Assembly: GCA_037349105.1 (NCBI GenBank)
Contig: JAYJMM010000017.1
Coordinates: forward strand, 1,240,001-1,304,000
Direction of reading: 5' to 3'
DNA from: Limnomonas spitsbergensis
Lineage: Eukaryota; Chlorophyta; Chlorophyceae; Chlamydomonadales
Length of the DNA stretch: 64,000 nt
This document shows, piece by piece, positions 63,696 to 64,000 of this stretch (positions within the stretch are counted from its first letter, which is position 1; each line of letters begins with the position of its first letter). The position numbers and the translations under genes are program-made. The notes beneath the pieces were generated by a model, which was given only the letters and a program-made list of their open reading frames with translations, was not told the DNA's origin and did no database searches.

Positions 63696-64000
63696 ATATC
63701 GAGCCTCATCCCTATGTAATTGGTCAATGGGATAAGGTCGTCGTTGGGTTTCGTCCATTGGTAACGCACTAACGCGTAGTGCTAAAGTAGGCTCACCAGA
63801 CACCTCAATGTTATTTAATGTCCATGCCCATGCAACAGCCTTGGCCAAGCTAAGATGGATGCATACGATGCTTGCGTGCAGTTGGTCATCGTCTCATCCC
63901 CAACAATGCTCATGGTGCCCCCCTGAGAAACAATGTCCCTCACTCTCCCTGCTTACCTCTGCCAAAGCCTCATGCTCATTCAAAGTTGGCAAGCATACGA
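63696..64000 (+). other. Start of next intron, no exon seen
   Basis: About 305 bp to the window end with no segment matching the expected next part of the transporter. It contains short open frames only. Confidence 0.5.

Overview
This is a window of a eukaryotic nuclear genome, most likely from a green alga. Genes are split into short exons by GT-AG introns. Several introns carry TTTAGGG/CCCTAAA-type (plant-style) telomere-like motifs. The proteins are secreted Cys/Pro-rich carbohydrate-active types plus an SLC10A7-like membrane transporter. A repeat-rich marine prasinophyte would fit, but the lineage call is an inference.

Region by region: (1) About 1-7530, plus strand: a GH5-family glycoside hydrolase gene, truncated at the left edge. 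Pro/Thr linker exons and novel-looking Cys-rich repeat exons precede a catalytic domain. Frameshifts, a stop codon and loss of the expected nucleophile Glu mark it as a pseudogene. (2) About 8135-10278, plus: exons of a secreted-type protein with a Pro/Thr linker, two trefoil (P-type) domains and a Cys-rich C-terminus; its first exon was not found. (3) 12416-12903, minus: a decayed armadillo-repeat fragment. (4) 13618 to beyond the window end, plus: an SLC10A7-like (SBF-like, bile-acid:sodium symporter fold) gene. Its intron 4 is about 42.6 kb and is almost entirely one 22-bp-unit minisatellite (15886-58171, roughly 1,900 units) with multi-kilobase higher-order duplications. The last intron seen holds two more minisatellites (12-bp and 31-bp units).

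The most interesting pattern is that tandem repeats in this window repeatedly start at exon-intron junctions. The 54-bp array after a GH5 exon, the giant 22-bp array after transporter exon 4, the 92-bp duplication after exon 3, the 66-81-bp repeats after exon 6 and the 76-bp duplication after exon 8 all copy the end of the exon and/or its 5' splice site. Exons 3, 5 and 6 of the transporter also have decayed copies of their acceptor side upstream. This suggests introns growing by serial tandem duplication of splice junctions. Very long antisense open frames (up to 1548 codons) inside the 22-bp array are by-products of repeat periodicity, not genes.
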